Shown: positions 63,215-64,000 of the stretch, piece after piece
Position numbering within the stretch: the stretch's first letter is position 1
How the letters are laid out: each line of letters begins with the position of its first letter
Source of the DNA: Ramlibacter rhizophilus
GTDB lineage: Bacteria > Pseudomonadota > Gammaproteobacteria > Burkholderiales > Burkholderiaceae_C
NCBI RefSeq assembly: GCF_004681965.1
Contig: NZ_SMLL01000006.1
Span: forward strand, 124,001-188,000
Length of the DNA: 64,000 bases
Direction of reading: 5' to 3'
Translations under genes and position numbers: made by a program
The notes under the pieces: model-generated
What the model was told of the DNA's origin: nothing
The model's input: only the letters and a program-made list of their open reading frames with translations
The model's database searches: none

Positions 63215-64000
<786 letters not shown>

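Overview
This is a GC-rich chromosomal segment from a betaproteobacterium, most likely order Burkholderiales and probably Comamonadaceae (Ramlibacter/Variovorax-like). The grounds are the very high third-position GC, gene types common in that group (stand-alone rfaE2, DUF3717/DUF1289 protein, TctD/TctE-type two-component pair, TopB with a SWIB tail, ProQ) and the core order recA-recX / argC / sucCD / terC. The assignment rests on gene content only. I saw no rRNA or tRNA gene, CRISPR array, transposase or prophage.

Layout. 1-9.4 kb: a truncated PAS sensor kinase, a nitrilase-family amidase and the AsmA-like yhdP on the minus strand, divergent from glnE. A 270-bp palindromic, MITE-like element sits between yhdP and the nitrilase gene. 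9.5-15.3 kb: a tripartite RND efflux operon. 15.3-16.6 kb: rfaE2 and a ferritin-like protein gene. 17.0-23.0 kb: six genes (FAD oxidoreductase, DUF1365, cyclopropane/methyl-fatty-acid synthase, chalcone-isomerase-like, MFS, SDR), every junction being a 4-nt start/stop overlap. 23.1-26.2 kb: GST, purB, yaeQ, DUF3717-DUF1289. 26.3-28.8 kb: a lower-GC pair, a methyltransferase and a Wzx-like flippase. 28.9-31.2 kb: holin-like membrane protein, bepA-like protease, moaC. 31.2-36.5 kb: lower-GC surface-glycan and pilin locus with a GT2 enzyme, two type IV pilins, and a membrane GT2 plus a split GT-C-like gene. The major pilin has a sigma-54 promoter and its own terminator.

36.7-46.1 kb is the most unusual part: an apparent operon of a CHASE2 Ser/Thr kinase, PP2C phosphatase, FHA protein, CHASE2 adenylate cyclase, class-II-like cyclic nucleotide phosphodiesterase and a GAF-GspE/PilB-type ATPase, lying directly upstream of pilA. 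It looks like a phosphorylation plus cAMP circuit attached to a pilus or secretion motor. 46.3-52 kb: terC, sucD, sucC, argC, recX and recA with a candidate SOS box. 52-56.5 kb: MarR-like regulator, two-component system, GST, birA. 56.4-60 kb: a SET-domain protein gene divergent from topB, whose product ends in a histone-H1-like K/A tail and a SWIB domain. 60-64 kb: glutamine-amidotransferase-like hydrolase, hemerythrin protein, ProQ, SlyD-type FKBP and the C-terminal part of gapA.

Three copies of a paired REP-like palindrome occur, each between convergent gene ends. The long stop-free frames opposite many genes are high-GC shadows and are not listed. Protein functions are inferred from motifs I could read; no database search was run.
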